Source of the DNA: JAVBJV01 sp031546815
GTDB taxonomy: Bacteria; Pseudomonadota; Alphaproteobacteria; Acetobacterales; Acetobacteraceae
Assembly: GCA_031546815.1 (NCBI GenBank)
Contig: JAVBJV010000060.1
Span: forward strand, 1 to 39,788
DNA length: 39,788 bases
Reading direction: 5' to 3'
The notes below the pieces were generated by a model. It was given only the letters and a program-made list of their open reading frames with translations. It had not been told where the DNA came from and ran no database searches. Shown here piece after piece: positions 31,801-38,989 of this stretch. Made by a program: the position numbers and the translations under genes. Each line of letters opens with the position of its first letter. Within the stretch, counting starts at the first letter, position 1.

Positions 31801-34800
31801 TGACGGCCGGCAACATCTTCATGAACGGCAATGGCGCCATTGGCGTGCAGGCGTTCGACAAGGCTGTGGTGAACCTGAGCGGCACGTTCGATGCCGATCT
31901 GCCCGCAACAGCGCAAGATCAGATCCTGTTCCGCATCGTCGGTGATGGGTCGAAGATCAACGCGAACGGCAGCACACGTCTGGACTCGTCGGGTATCCGC
32001 TCGACACTGTATCGTCTGGAAGACGGTGCCGACATGGTGGGTGTCGTCGGGTTCGACGTATCCGGCACAGGGGCGCGTGGTATCTATGCAACGGGTGCAG
32101 GGACGACGGCGTCTGTCAACGCAGGCAGCGATCTCGGCATCACCGGTCAGAACGCCATTGGTGTGTATGTTGCCGGTGCGGCTGACGTAACGTTGCAGAG
32201 CGGTGCGACGATCTCTCTGGTGGGCGACGGTGCGGTAGCGGGGCTGGTCGACGGCAACCGTTATGCGCTGGACGGCACCATTGAGGCGACGAACACGGGT
32301 TCGATCCTGACCAACAATGCGAACCTGACCTCTCCGCTGAACAATGCGACCGGCTTCATCACGCAGAACCTGGGTCTGCTGGTGAACAATGGCGACATCA
32401 CCTTTACGGGCGTCAACAACACGGCGATCAAGGTTCTGAACGGTGAGTTCGAGAACCATGGTGACCTCACCACTCACGGCACTGGCGTTTATGTCGAGGG
32501 CGTGGATGCCGTTGTTAACAGTCAGGCAGGTCTGATCCTTGCAACTGGCGGTCGTGCAGCGATCGAGCTGGCGAGTGGCGCGAGCCTTGACCTTGTCGGG
32601 TCTGGGGTTGGCGTGATTGAAGGTCAGGGTTCCGCGCATGGTGTGCTGGTTTCTGCCGGTGCGCTTGGTCTGAATGTTAATGGCGCGCATATCATTGTGA
32701 ACGCGGCTGGTGCGACTGGTCACGGGATCGAGAATGCGGCTGAAATTTCTGGTCTGAGGCTGACCGACACCACGATCGATGTTGCTGACGGAATTGGTCT
32801 GCGCACTGCGGCGACGATCAACACCACGAACAGCGGCACGATCAACGTTGCGGGTTCGGGGACGGGGATTGCGTTCCAGACGGCAGCAGGTGGTCAAACG
32901 ACAAACAGCCTCGACCTGTCCGGCTCGCAGGGGCTGACGATCAACGTGACGGGTGCCGATGGCACGGGTATCTTCGCGAACACGACCGGCGTGGTGAACA
33001 CTGCGGTGAACGTGAACGTGCAGAACGCGGCCGGTGGATCGGCGCTGTCGCTGGGTGATGGTGTGACCACGGTGATCAACGGCGGTGTGTTGCAGTCGAT
33101 CAGCACGACGGACCCGACGGTGTTCACCAACAAGGTGACCAACTTCACCAACACGGCGACGGGTGTTATCACCGCGCCGAACGGCGCGGGCACGGCGCTG
33201 GCGTTCGATGCACAGAACACAACGCTGACCAACGCGGGCACGCTGGGCGGTCTGGTTGACCTTGGTGCGGGTAACAACGCGCTGATGAACACCGGCTTGA
33301 TCGACGGCAACCTGACGGCTTCTGGCAACAACACGATGACGGTCGATGGCGGTGAAGTGACCGGCGCGATCACGGTGACGGCGGATGGCACGAACTCGCT
33401 GCTGCTGACCAACGCGGCGACGATCAACACCTTCGCTGGATCGGGTGGTGCCGACACGGTGACGGTGCGTGGCAACGGCAACACGTTCACAACGCTGGAC
33501 GGTGCGGCCGGTAACGACACGCTGGTGTTCGATGCCGCCAGCTACACGCTGCCGAATGTCGGTGCGATTACCAACTTCGAACAGGTGAACCTGCGCAATG
33601 CGTCGGTGTTCACCTTGCCGATGGCGCTGAGCAACCCGGGGATCGACATCGACGCAACATCGAGGCTGGCAGTTGCGCCGGCCCCGGCTGGTGCGTTCAC
33701 ACTCGCGAACGTGCTGACCGGCACGGGGCTGGTGACGGTGAACACGGGTGCGGGTAATGCATTCAACTTCGACACCACCACGGGTTCGGCGTTTGCCGGG
33801 ACTGTGGCGATGGGCCCGAGCACATTCGCACTCGGCGGCGTGAACACCACGGCGCTGACCAACGCGACACTGCGTGTCGATACTGGCAGCGTGACCACGG
33901 TGGCCGACGGCACCCAGGAGATCGGTGGCCTGACGTTCAACGGCGGCACGGTGATCTTCAACGCGATTGCCCCAGCCCAGAAGATTGCGACCAGCCTGAT
34001 CCAGGTTGGGGCGCTGAACATCGGCGGTGCAGGCACGGTGCAGGTGAATGTGCCTGATCCGTATGTTGTTGCGACCCCGACGCCGGCGACGGAATACTCG
34101 CTGCTGGAACAGGATGACATTCACGACGGTCTGAAACTTGTGTCTGCAACGACAGTGACTGGCACGGGTGCGGCTCTGACGTTTGTTGACCAGAACGGCA
34201 TCGTGGTGAGCAATGCGCGTGATGTGAACATCGACCAGGGCGGCAACGTGGTTGCAGTCGGCACGTATGACTACGGTGCCGGTTCGGGCACAGCGAACGA
34301 CGGTCTGTATGTCGGCTATCGTCTGCAGCAGCTCGACCTGCAGGCAGGTCAGTCGCTGACGTTGACGGAAGTTCCAGGCCTGAGCGGTGTCGACGCGGAT
34401 CTGTCGGCCAAGCTGACCGGCACGGGTAACCTGATCGTGGCGGCGAACAACACCGTCTCGCTGTCGAACGGCGCGAACGACTTCACCGGCACCACGCTGG
34501 TGTCGTCCGGCACATTGCAGGCTGGTGCGAACAACGTGATCGCCACCAGCAGCGCGGTGACGGTGAATACCACGTTCGACACCAACGGGTTCACGCAGTC
34601 GCTGAACAATCTGTCGGGTGCGGCGACCGGTCATGTGATCATCGGCAATACAACGCTGACGCTGAACAACACGACCGATACCACGTTCGCGGGCCACATG
34701 GACGGCGCTGCTGGCCAGCTGGTGAAGAACGGCGCCGCTGCGCTGGATCTGACCGGTGACACCGAACTGGCGGGCCTGACGGTGAACGACGGCACGATCA

Positions 34801-36632
34801 GCTTTGCCCCGACCACCGCCATCGACGCTGCCGATGTAGCGGTGACGATGAATGGCGGCATGGCACGGTTCACGGGTGGCACAATCACCTCGGGCGGCGA
34901 TGCGTTCTCTGCTCTGGCGGGCGTGTCGACGGTCGAACTGTTCGGCACATCGGTGACGACCGGCGGCCTGCTGCTGAACGTGGCGAGTGGTGCGGACCAT
35001 ACGCTGATCGCCGATGCGACCACTCTGGTGGGTGATGTTCTGGTTGAAGGCACGGGTCTGGTTGACCTGCGCAACGCCAGCTCGCTGACCGGCGTTGCAA
35101 CGGGCGGCAACATGACGATCGACGGCACCAGCAGCTGGATGCTGACGGGTGACTCGTCGATCGTCACGTTGACCAATGCGGGTCTGGTGGATGTCGGCGG
35201 TTCGGCCGGCGCACATCGGACGCTGACGGTGCAGAACCTGATCGGCAACAACGGTGTTGTGCGTCTGCACACGGTGCTGGGTGGGGACAATTCTCCGTCC
35301 GACCGCATCGTGGTTGATGGCGGCACTGCGACCGGTTCGACGAAGCTGGCGATCGTGCAGGTTGGCGGTCTTGGTGCGCCGACGCCGGGCAACGGGATCC
35401 AGGTTGTTGAAGCACTGAACGGTGCGACAACGGGTGGTGCGTTTACTCTGGCAGGCCCGGTTGCAGCGGGTGCGTATGAAGACTCGCTGTTCCAAGGCTC
35501 GCGTGACGGCAGTGTGACGGACAGCTGGTATCTGCGTTCTGAAATCCCGCAGCCGCCGGTGGATCCGACCTGTGAAGAAACCAACAGCTGCCCGCAGCCG
35601 CCGCCACGGCCGCAGCCGCCGACGGACAATATCCGCCCTGAAGTGTCGCTGTATGCGGTGGCGAACTCGATGCCGTTGGTCTACGGGCGGACACTGCTGG
35701 ACGGTCTGCACAAGCGTGTTGGTGAAGAAGAAGACCTGCGCGGCCGTCTTGGCCAGTCAGGCGGTTCGGTTGTGAACGGTGCCTGGGGCCGGATGATCGG
35801 TCAGTTTGGCGAAGTTGACGGCAACGGTGTGCGTGGCAGTGGCCCCGACTACGACTACAAGCTTTACACAATGCAGAGCGGGATGGACGTGTTCCGTCAC
35901 ACGAATGACAACGGTCATCGTGACCATGCCGGGTTCTATCTGGCGGCTGGCCGCATGGAAGCCGACGTGATGGCGGACAGCGGTCGCCGTGCTGGCAAGA
36001 ACGCGATGGACGCTTACTCGCTGGGTGGCTACTGGACGCACTTCGCTCCGACCGGCTGGTATGTGGACGCGGTTCTGCAGGGGACGCTGTACAACACGGA
36101 CATCACATCTGTGCGTGGCCTCGGCAACATGCAGACGGACGGTTACGGCCTGGCGGCATCGCTGGAAGCTGGTTACCCGATCAACCTGGGTGGCAAGCTG
36201 GTCCTGGAACCGCAGGCGCAGGTGGTCTGGCAGATGACGCGGATGGACAATGCGTCGGATACGAACACGCTGGTTGACTTTGCCGACGGCAAGTCGCTTG
36301 CGGGTCGCCTTGGTGCACGTCTTGCGAACAGCTGGACGCTGCAGGAAGGCACGCCGACTGCGTCTCCGCTGCTGCTGACGGCGTGGGTATCGCCGAACGT
36401 GTGGCACGAGTTTGCGGGTGACACACACACGACGGTTGCAGCGGCTGATGGCTCGAACGGTGTTCGGTTCAACTCGGATCTTGGCGGGACGTGGGGCGAG
36501 GTGAATGTGGGTGTGAACGCACAGATCAACCGTGTGACGTCGCTGATCGCCAATGCCGGTTACAGCTTCGGTCTGGGTGGTGTGGATCGCACTGCTTACG
36601 AAGGCCGCGTCGGGCTGCGTGTGAACTGGTAA
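28896..36632 (+). CDS. giant autotransporter (type Va) with beta-helix passenger
   Basis: A 2578-residue self-secreting surface protein. An extended signal region ends near GANAQS (about 44-49). The passenger (about 50-2215) is rich in Gly, Ala, Asn, Thr and Val with many GxGxxG-like beta-helix rungs. PATR-like repeats lie around 1840 (GTGNLIVAANNTVSLSNGA, GTLQAGANN). A pertactin-type autochaperone segment lies around 2106-2150 (LTVQNLIGNNGVVRLHT, DRIVVDGG). A proline-rich linker with two Cys (PTCEETNSCPQPPPRPQPP) sits near 2221-2243. The beta-barrel translocator is about 2247-2578 and ends in VGLRVNW with the expected terminal aromatic residue. An internal 300-residue tandem duplication is visible (see findings). 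No subtilase or other passenger enzyme motif was found, so adhesion or biofilm function is inferred. Confidence 0.93.
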   Translation: MLFGCVSSARARSARSNLLSGASYGRAVRRAAVVAGVLGALTTAGANAQSTTIAPVWGSGNNGQVGAYVVDDGSVRTLAGNFAFSPATTGAVTILPLWSVWDQGGVTNDGGMGSLAGRTYNYFANQDMPVTVPDPITGGTRTYNAYSNTNLFVCLYTAPCTFTTNVDTYQSANDANIYNDVRLATVNNGTLNMDISGNFATVGAKNTAYVLATDTGTAIWRHDADFSPMGGMYTTTAPGKILPFDRTIGTSSYRGTFTAFDGSAHTVNSIDDFHAYNTWLISQLQTGALATGAYNTELAKGYVLTDYTITIDPTLGHVIAPDDLLFVPSVKQVMMEANGSSARAEIATGVTITSSRGGAEDGGSIAAVLYATDGGTVVNNGMIGTRGWTTPNGIRVESGGHGINAGVRTQGYLSTFAENASAVGKPVLEGAGVDFVGGAGSTYLNSGIINVAAYNQGIAPVATHGLLVQYGGSAINTGTMNIGVADNVTAGILVGVNISSNGTFTNAADGVIYLGREASADLSVASMMRGGADTSHAAGMRGVYVNNATAIATTNAGRIIIGSKLGNTYAMEAVGGLSTIINAASGVIDVNGALTSAPGQNRAMWVHATAATSENAGTINLSGVNAVAVMVGAAGKVISSGTINITAGSDPSTGLRNYGVWAENAGSTVTLSGVVNMSGDGAIAVHARDRGIVDITGTGVVNFLGGTRQIGYFVHGVGSAINNSGTGAQNVSTEGSTLFRMEDGADFLGGVGAASALTASGKDTIAVLVTGRTGTDVSAFNSGGMTLSLTGDGATGVRVEGGAQGHIASAATISLAGVNAIAGIADGQKYDLAGNPTGAPIPGVLADGTLAAGAAGFGTGTLLVADSALTSSWDGVTGYIARNGAELSNGANLTFTGAHTTGIRVESGSRGRNTGRIEIGAGGTAISAIDSANQVTTVNTSGDIVLNGGSVTDRTIGINASGSQTVVNMTAGNIFMNGNGAIGVQAFDKAVVNLSGTFDADLPATAQDQILFRIVGDGSKINANGSTRLDSSGIRSTLYRLEDGADMVGVVGFDVSGTGARGIYATGAGTTASVNAGSDLGITGQNAIGVYVAGAADVTLQSGATISLVGDGAVAGLVDGNRYALDGTIEATNTGSILTNNANLTSPLNNATGFITQNLGLLVNNGDITFTGVNNTAIKVLNGEFENHGDLTTHGTGVYVEGVDAVVNSQAGLILATGGRAAIELASGASLDLVGSGVGVIEGQGSAHGVLVSAGALGLNVNGAHIIVNAAGATGHGIENAAEISGLRLTDTTIDVADGIGLRTAATINTTNSGTINVAGSGTGIAFQTAAGGQTTNSLDLSGSQGLTINVTGADGTGIFANTTGVVNTAVNVNVQNAAGGSALSLGDGVTTVINGGVLQSISTTDPTVFTNKVTNFTNTATGVITAPNGAGTALAFDAQNTTLTNAGTLGGLVDLGAGNNALMNTGLIDGNLTASGNNTMTVDGGEVTGAITVTADGTNSLLLTNAATINTFAGSGGADTVTVRGNGNTFTTLDGAAGNDTLVFDAASYTLPNVGAITNFEQVNLRNASVFTLPMALSNPGIDIDATSRLAVAPAPAGAFTLANVLTGTGLVTVNTGAGNAFNFDTTTGSAFAGTVAMGPSTFALGGVNTTALTNATLRVDTGSVTTVADGTQEIGGLTFNGGTVIFNAIAPAQKIATSLIQVGALNIGGAGTVQVNVPDPYVVATPTPATEYSLLEQDDIHDGLKLVSATTVTGTGAALTFVDQNGIVVSNARDVNIDQGGNVVAVGTYDYGAGSGTANDGLYVGYRLQQLDLQAGQSLTLTEVPGLSGVDADLSAKLTGTGNLIVAANNTVSLSNGANDFTGTTLVSSGTLQAGANNVIATSSAVTVNTTFDTNGFTQSLNNLSGAATGHVIIGNTTLTLNNTTDTTFAGHMDGAAGQLVKNGAAALDLTGDTELAGLTVNDGTISFAPTTAIDAADVAVTMNGGMARFTGGTITSGGDAFSALAGVSTVELFGTSVTTGGLLLNVASGADHTLIADATTLVGDVLVEGTGLVDLRNASSLTGVATGGNMTIDGTSSWMLTGDSSIVTLTNAGLVDVGGSAGAHRTLTVQNLIGNNGVVRLHTVLGGDNSPSDRIVVDGGTATGSTKLAIVQVGGLGAPTPGNGIQVVEALNGATTGGAFTLAGPVAAGAYEDSLFQGSRDGSVTDSWYLRSEIPQPPVDPTCEETNSCPQPPPRPQPPTDNIRPEVSLYAVANSMPLVYGRTLLDGLHKRVGEEEDLRGRLGQSGGSVVNGAWGRMIGQFGEVDGNGVRGSGPDYDYKLYTMQSGMDVFRHTNDNGHRDHAGFYLAAGRMEADVMADSGRRAGKNAMDAYSLGGYWTHFAPTGWYVDAVLQGTLYNTDITSVRGLGNMQTDGYGLAASLEAGYPINLGGKLVLEPQAQVVWQMTRMDNASDTNTLVDFADGKSLAGRLGARLANSWTLQEGTPTASPLLLTAWVSPNVWHEFAGDTHTTVAAADGSNGVRFNSDLGGTWGEVNVGVNAQINRVTSLIANAGYSFGLGGVDRTAYEGRVGLRVNW
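31101..32900 (+). repeat. tandem ~900-bp (300-residue) duplication inside the autotransporter passenger
   Basis: TLFRMEDGADFLG (codons from 31104) recurs as TLYRLEDGADMVG exactly 900 nt later (from 32004). Other paired landmarks keep the same order: DGAIAVHARDRGIVDITG with NGAIGVQAFDKAVVNLSG, and IAGIADGQKYDL with VAGLVDGNRYAL. In protein terms the two units are about 40-50% alike by eye, so the duplication is old. The outer limits are approximate. Confidence 0.6.
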
Positions 36633-36654
36633 CAATTCTCACCCGACTGAATGG

Positions 36655-36684
36655 AAAAGCCCCGCATCTCGCGGGGCTTTTTTT
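36655..36684 (+). terminator. strong intrinsic terminator of the autotransporter gene
   Basis: GCCCCGC (36659-36665), loop ATCTC, GCGGGGC (36671-36677), then seven T (36678-36684). The flanking A-run before the stem can pair with the U-tract, so it may also work on the minus strand against the incoming phage genes. Confidence 0.9.
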
Positions 36685-37005
36685 ATGTGAGTGCCATTAT
36701 TTGGTAATTACGCGATCTACTGACGATTGTTGAAGTCTGCGCACCTGGAGTGCCCGTATTTGAAGATCCTTCCGCAAGGCGGTCTTTATCTGTAACGTTG
36801 GCGTTGCCCGGAGCAGACAGGAGTGAAGCGGATACAAAATTTCGCAGAAAACCGCGATTGATCAGAAGGATGAATGGGGCGGGGTATGCCTGGAAAGGCT
36901 GTTCTGGCGGAAGGGGTGTCCGTTATATGGTGCGTTTAATGCTTTGTGGTTAATGCAAATTATTTTACGGATAGAAACTCATACTCTCGTTTCTACTCGC
37001 GTATT
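36685..37005. other. gene-free stretch between autotransporter terminator and phage genes
   Basis: No credible gene is visible in these 321 nt. A perfect inverted repeat TAGAAAC (36972-36978) / GTTTCTA (36989-36995) with a 10-nt spacer lies just downstream of the end of the minus-strand phage block. It could be a terminator lacking a U-tract, an integrase arm-type site or an operator. A junction between host/autotransporter DNA and phage DNA should lie here, but I could not identify attachment-site core repeats. Confidence 0.4.
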
Positions 37006-37545
37006 TTAGGCCAAAAAACCAGCGGCAAACGCTGCTCCAATCACGCAACCCAGATAAACTTCGCCCCACTCTGGCCCGCGACGGAGTTCAGCACACAGGC
37101 TCGGCGTGCGCCAGCCCAGCTCGTAGGCCAGCGGCGTCAGAAGCCCGGCCAGCATCACGACCAGCGCCGATGTTGGGTCGCGCGTGAACAGCAACACGAT
37201 GCCAGGATAGAAAGACCAGTGCAGGCCGCGCAGTAGCGCAGCAGACACGTCGGACGACCACTCGGACCAGTCGATTTCCGTTTCGCCACTCTCGCGTGTG
37301 CGGCCCATGTTGAGGTGACCGGGTTGGCCGAAGGTGCTGCCGACATACAGCCCGGCGAAAATCCCCAGCGCCTCATACCAGGTGTAGCCGATCAGCCAGC
37401 AGAGCAACGCGCCGCCTGTGGACCAGAGGCAGAGGCGGGCCATTGTGAGGCCCATACCGAACCAGCGTTCGGCCAGATACGAGCCGCGTAGGCGATGGAG
37501 TAAGCCGAACGCGAGAATGGCGGCGATGTAGAGAAGTGCGATCAT
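37006..37545 (-). CDS. phage-encoded multi-pass membrane protein of unknown function
   Basis: A 179-residue membrane protein. Hydrophobic segments are at about 2-16, 36-52, 57-70, 107-119, 125-143 and 163-179, giving five or six TM helices. A hydrophilic acidic loop (about 73-102, GQPGHLNMGRTRESGETEID) divides the protein in two. I do not recognise the family. The start at ATG 37543-37545 is chosen because GAGG lies 7 nt upstream and the codon overlaps the stop of the zinc-finger gene (ATGA). The longer frame to 37644 runs inside that gene without support. It is the last gene of the phage block. Superinfection exclusion is a common role for such lysogenic membrane proteins, but nothing here proves it. 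Confidence 0.7.
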   Translation of the reverse strand: MIALLYIAAILAFGLLHRLRGSYLAERWFGMGLTMARLCLWSTGGALLCWLIGYTWYEALGIFAGLYVGSTFGQPGHLNMGRTRESGETEIDWSEWSSDVSAALLRGLHWSFYPGIVLLFTRDPTSALVVMLAGLLTPLAYELGWRTPSLCAELRRGPEWGEVYLGCVIGAAFAAGFLA

Positions 37546-37757
37546 GATCGAGCCTCTGCGTCCTGCTGGCAGCCGATGCAGCGTATCGCCCACGGCGATG
37601 CTGCCAGCCGGGCAAGCGGGATCGGTTCGTCGCAGTCCACGCATATGCCGCCAGAGAGTGTGCGTCCCTGCTGCTCTCGCGCTACCTTGAGACGCGCCTC
37701 GATGCCCGCCAGAATGGCCTCGGTTTTCATCTGTGCGATGTCGGCGGCGTCAGCCAT
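37542..37757 (-). CDS. TraR/DksA-type C4 zinc finger protein
   Basis: A 71-residue protein of the phage/plasmid TraR subfamily of DksA. An N-terminal helix (about 5-30) leads into a zinc finger made by C39, C42, C60 and C63 (GICVDCDEPIP ... WAIRCIGCQQ). TraR-type proteins bind the RNA polymerase secondary channel and reprogram host transcription without ppGpp; this fits an early phage gene. Length equals E. coli F TraR (73). It overlaps the AlpA-like gene upstream by 8 nt and the membrane-protein gene downstream by 4 nt. Confidence 0.88.
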   Translation of the reverse strand: MADAADIAQMKTEAILAGIEARLKVAREQQGRTLSGGICVDCDEPIPLARLAASPWAIRCIGCQQDAEARS

Positions 37758-37947
37758 TGGCGCGCGCCCCCTTCTTGCTTTCCATCCACGCCAGCACTTC
37801 GGCGCGTGACCAACGGACAGCCTGTTCCGACAGGTAGATCTTCTGCGGGAAGTCGTCGGTCTTGGCCTTTTTCCAAACCGTGCTGCGCGAGTAGCCGAGC
37901 ATCTTGCCGACGTCGGCGACGCTCAGGAATTCGTCGTGTTCGATCAT
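37750..37947 (-). CDS. AlpA-family small DNA-binding protein
   Basis: A 65-residue winged-helix protein of the AlpA/excisionase-like group. Core: FLSVADVGKMLGYSRSTVWK (7-26), FPQKIYLSEQAVRWSRAEVL (33-52), then AWMESKK. The pattern of HTH followed by P-x-K-x-x-L-S-x-x-A-x-RW-x-x-x-E-V-x-x-W is diagnostic. Family members activate integrase or act as directionality factors. The ATG at 37945-37947 is chosen for GGAGG about 8 nt upstream; an open frame extends to 38172 but overlaps the next gene. No integrase is adjacent, so its target is unknown. Confidence 0.87.
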   Translation of the reverse strand: MIEHDEFLSVADVGKMLGYSRSTVWKKAKTDDFPQKIYLSEQAVRWSRAEVLAWMESKKGARANG

Positions 37948-38321
37948 ATCGTGCCCTCCGGAATGCCAAGAAATTCCACTGGCGGGCGGGGAATCTCGAC
38001 CCCGTGCGGCCGCCAGATGTGCAAGCAAAATGGATGCAGGCTCTTGTGGTCCGATGGCGGGACGTGAAGTTGCATCGCCGTTTCGTCCTCGCGGAAAAAC
38101 AGGCGCTTGACGTGCTCCATCTCCGGCCAGTTCGGGCAACGGTTTATCCGGGATACGGATAGGTGATCCCAACCTTCGGCGTTGGTCGCCATGACGGCCA
38201 TGTCCCGGCCATCGATTGGTGACGGGATGATGAAGAGGCCATATTCATAGTCGCCGTCCATCCCCATGCTGCGCTCCCAATAGTGAGAGCGGTAGAGTTC
38301 AAGGGTTCCGAGGTCACGCAT
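37944..38321 (-). CDS. phage hypothetical protein (DUF7694-like)
   Basis: A 125-residue protein. The pattern GWDHLSVSRINRCPNWPEME (50-69), then VKRLFFREDETAMQLHVP and HPFCLHIWRP, matches in my recollection a phage-enriched family annotated as DUF7694, whose members carry WDHVSVS, P-x-W-x-EM, a second acidic/QxHPP segment and LHLWRP. Function is unknown. Two tryptophan- and histidine-rich patches suggest a compact metal- or ligand-binding fold, which is only a guess. It overlaps its neighbours by 4 and 8 nt. Confidence 0.7.
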   Translation of the reverse strand: MRDLGTLELYRSHYWERSMGMDGDYEYGLFIIPSPIDGRDMAVMATNAEGWDHLSVSRINRCPNWPEMEHVKRLFFREDETAMQLHVPPSDHKSLHPFCLHIWRPHGVEIPRPPVEFLGIPEGTI

Positions 38322-38850
38322 GATTCACCTCGTCGATATTCCTGCGCCGCACATCGAACGTGTAGGCGACGACCCACGGGTTTTCGTCCCACGATCCGGG
38401 ACCGTTGATGGATTCCAAGAGCCGCTGGAACGCCTTGCGCGGCGAGTGAATGCTTGGGATTACGCGGCCCGGAAGCCATCGTTTATCTACATGCACCCAG
38501 TCCCAGCCGATGGCATCCACCAGGCGTCCATCATCAGCGCAGTAGGTTGCGTCACAGCCCGCAGTTCCATCGATTGTCTCGCGCACCCACAAACGATCGC
38601 CGACAGCATGCCGCGCTTGGTATTGAGGGTCCAGCGGTCCCGGCCCGACAGGCATCCCCGCAACCGGTTGGCCTGAATGCACCCGAGTTTCAAAAACCGG
38701 AGCACCCATTTTTATATCAGTCGCGACTTTGACAAATTTTGCGACTTCCGGTCGGGGCTGCGGTTTCAGCGCTCGCCGAGTCTGCGTCTTACGGCCGTCC
38801 AGCAACGCGCGGATCATCGACGCAGAGAAAAGGATCGGGTGGTCAGACAT
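38314..38850 (-). CDS. phage ASCH/morphogenetic-protein-like protein, apparently shortened in the middle
   Basis: A 178-residue protein. The N-terminus HPILFSASMIRALLDGRKTQ then TRR (4-26), GDRLWVRET (84-92), IPSIHSPR (131-138) and ESINGPGSWDENPWVVAY (146-163) are the ordered landmarks of the phage family often named morphogenetic protein (PUA/ASCH-like fold). In family members I know, SIHMPRWASRI and a V-x-V-x-R-L-x-D-I-S region separate the SIH-PR motif from the final ESINGPGSW. Here that segment of roughly 60 residues is missing and SPR runs almost directly into AFQRLLESINGPG. The reading frame is intact. The function of the family is not established. Confidence 0.72.
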   Translation of the reverse strand: MSDHPILFSASMIRALLDGRKTQTRRALKPQPRPEVAKFVKVATDIKMGAPVFETRVHSGQPVAGMPVGPGPLDPQYQARHAVGDRLWVRETIDGTAGCDATYCADDGRLVDAIGWDWVHVDKRWLPGRVIPSIHSPRKAFQRLLESINGPGSWDENPWVVAYTFDVRRRNIDEVNHA

Positions 38851-38989
38851 TGTCGGTGCCCCTTGTTTGTCCGCCCCACTGATCCGCCATCGCGTGTGCG
38901 ATGCCGTCGAAGGTGCGACTGCGTATGCGCCACCTGTCGCGCGATGGTGATGCTCGGTGGAGCAGAAAGTCCCAGAGCTGGGTCAGCAT
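38843..38989 (-). CDS. 48-codon phage gene between the ASCH-like and DUF3310 genes
   Basis: A small frame, MLTQLWDFLLHR... to ...GTDNV, rich in Arg and Trp. The ATG (38987-38989) overlaps the stop of the DUF3310 gene (TGATG), and its TGA (38843-38845) lies 8 nt into the next gene. The neighbours in this block overlap in the same manner, so the frame fills what would otherwise be the only 138-nt hole between coupled genes. There is no independent ribosome-binding site; reinitiation is expected. I recognise no family. Confidence 0.6.
   Translation of the reverse strand: MLTQLWDFLLHRASPSRDRWRIRSRTFDGIAHAMADQWGGQTRGTDNV

Noticed and set aside
31260..35711. 1483-codon open frame antisense to the autotransporter
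   Set aside because: Its codons are exactly in register with the sense codons, so its stops would require sense TTA, CTA or TCA codons, which the GC-biased sense gene avoids. The translation is a His/Arg/Gln-rich low-complexity string without family features. It is a codon-bias shadow.
36655..36684. Attachment site at the terminator hairpin
   Set aside because: The sequence is a standard intrinsic terminator with U-tract and no second copy was seen in the window.
36750..36953. 67-codon GTG-start frame after the autotransporter terminator
   Set aside because: Weak start context, basic low-information product and isolated position; it is not supported as a gene.
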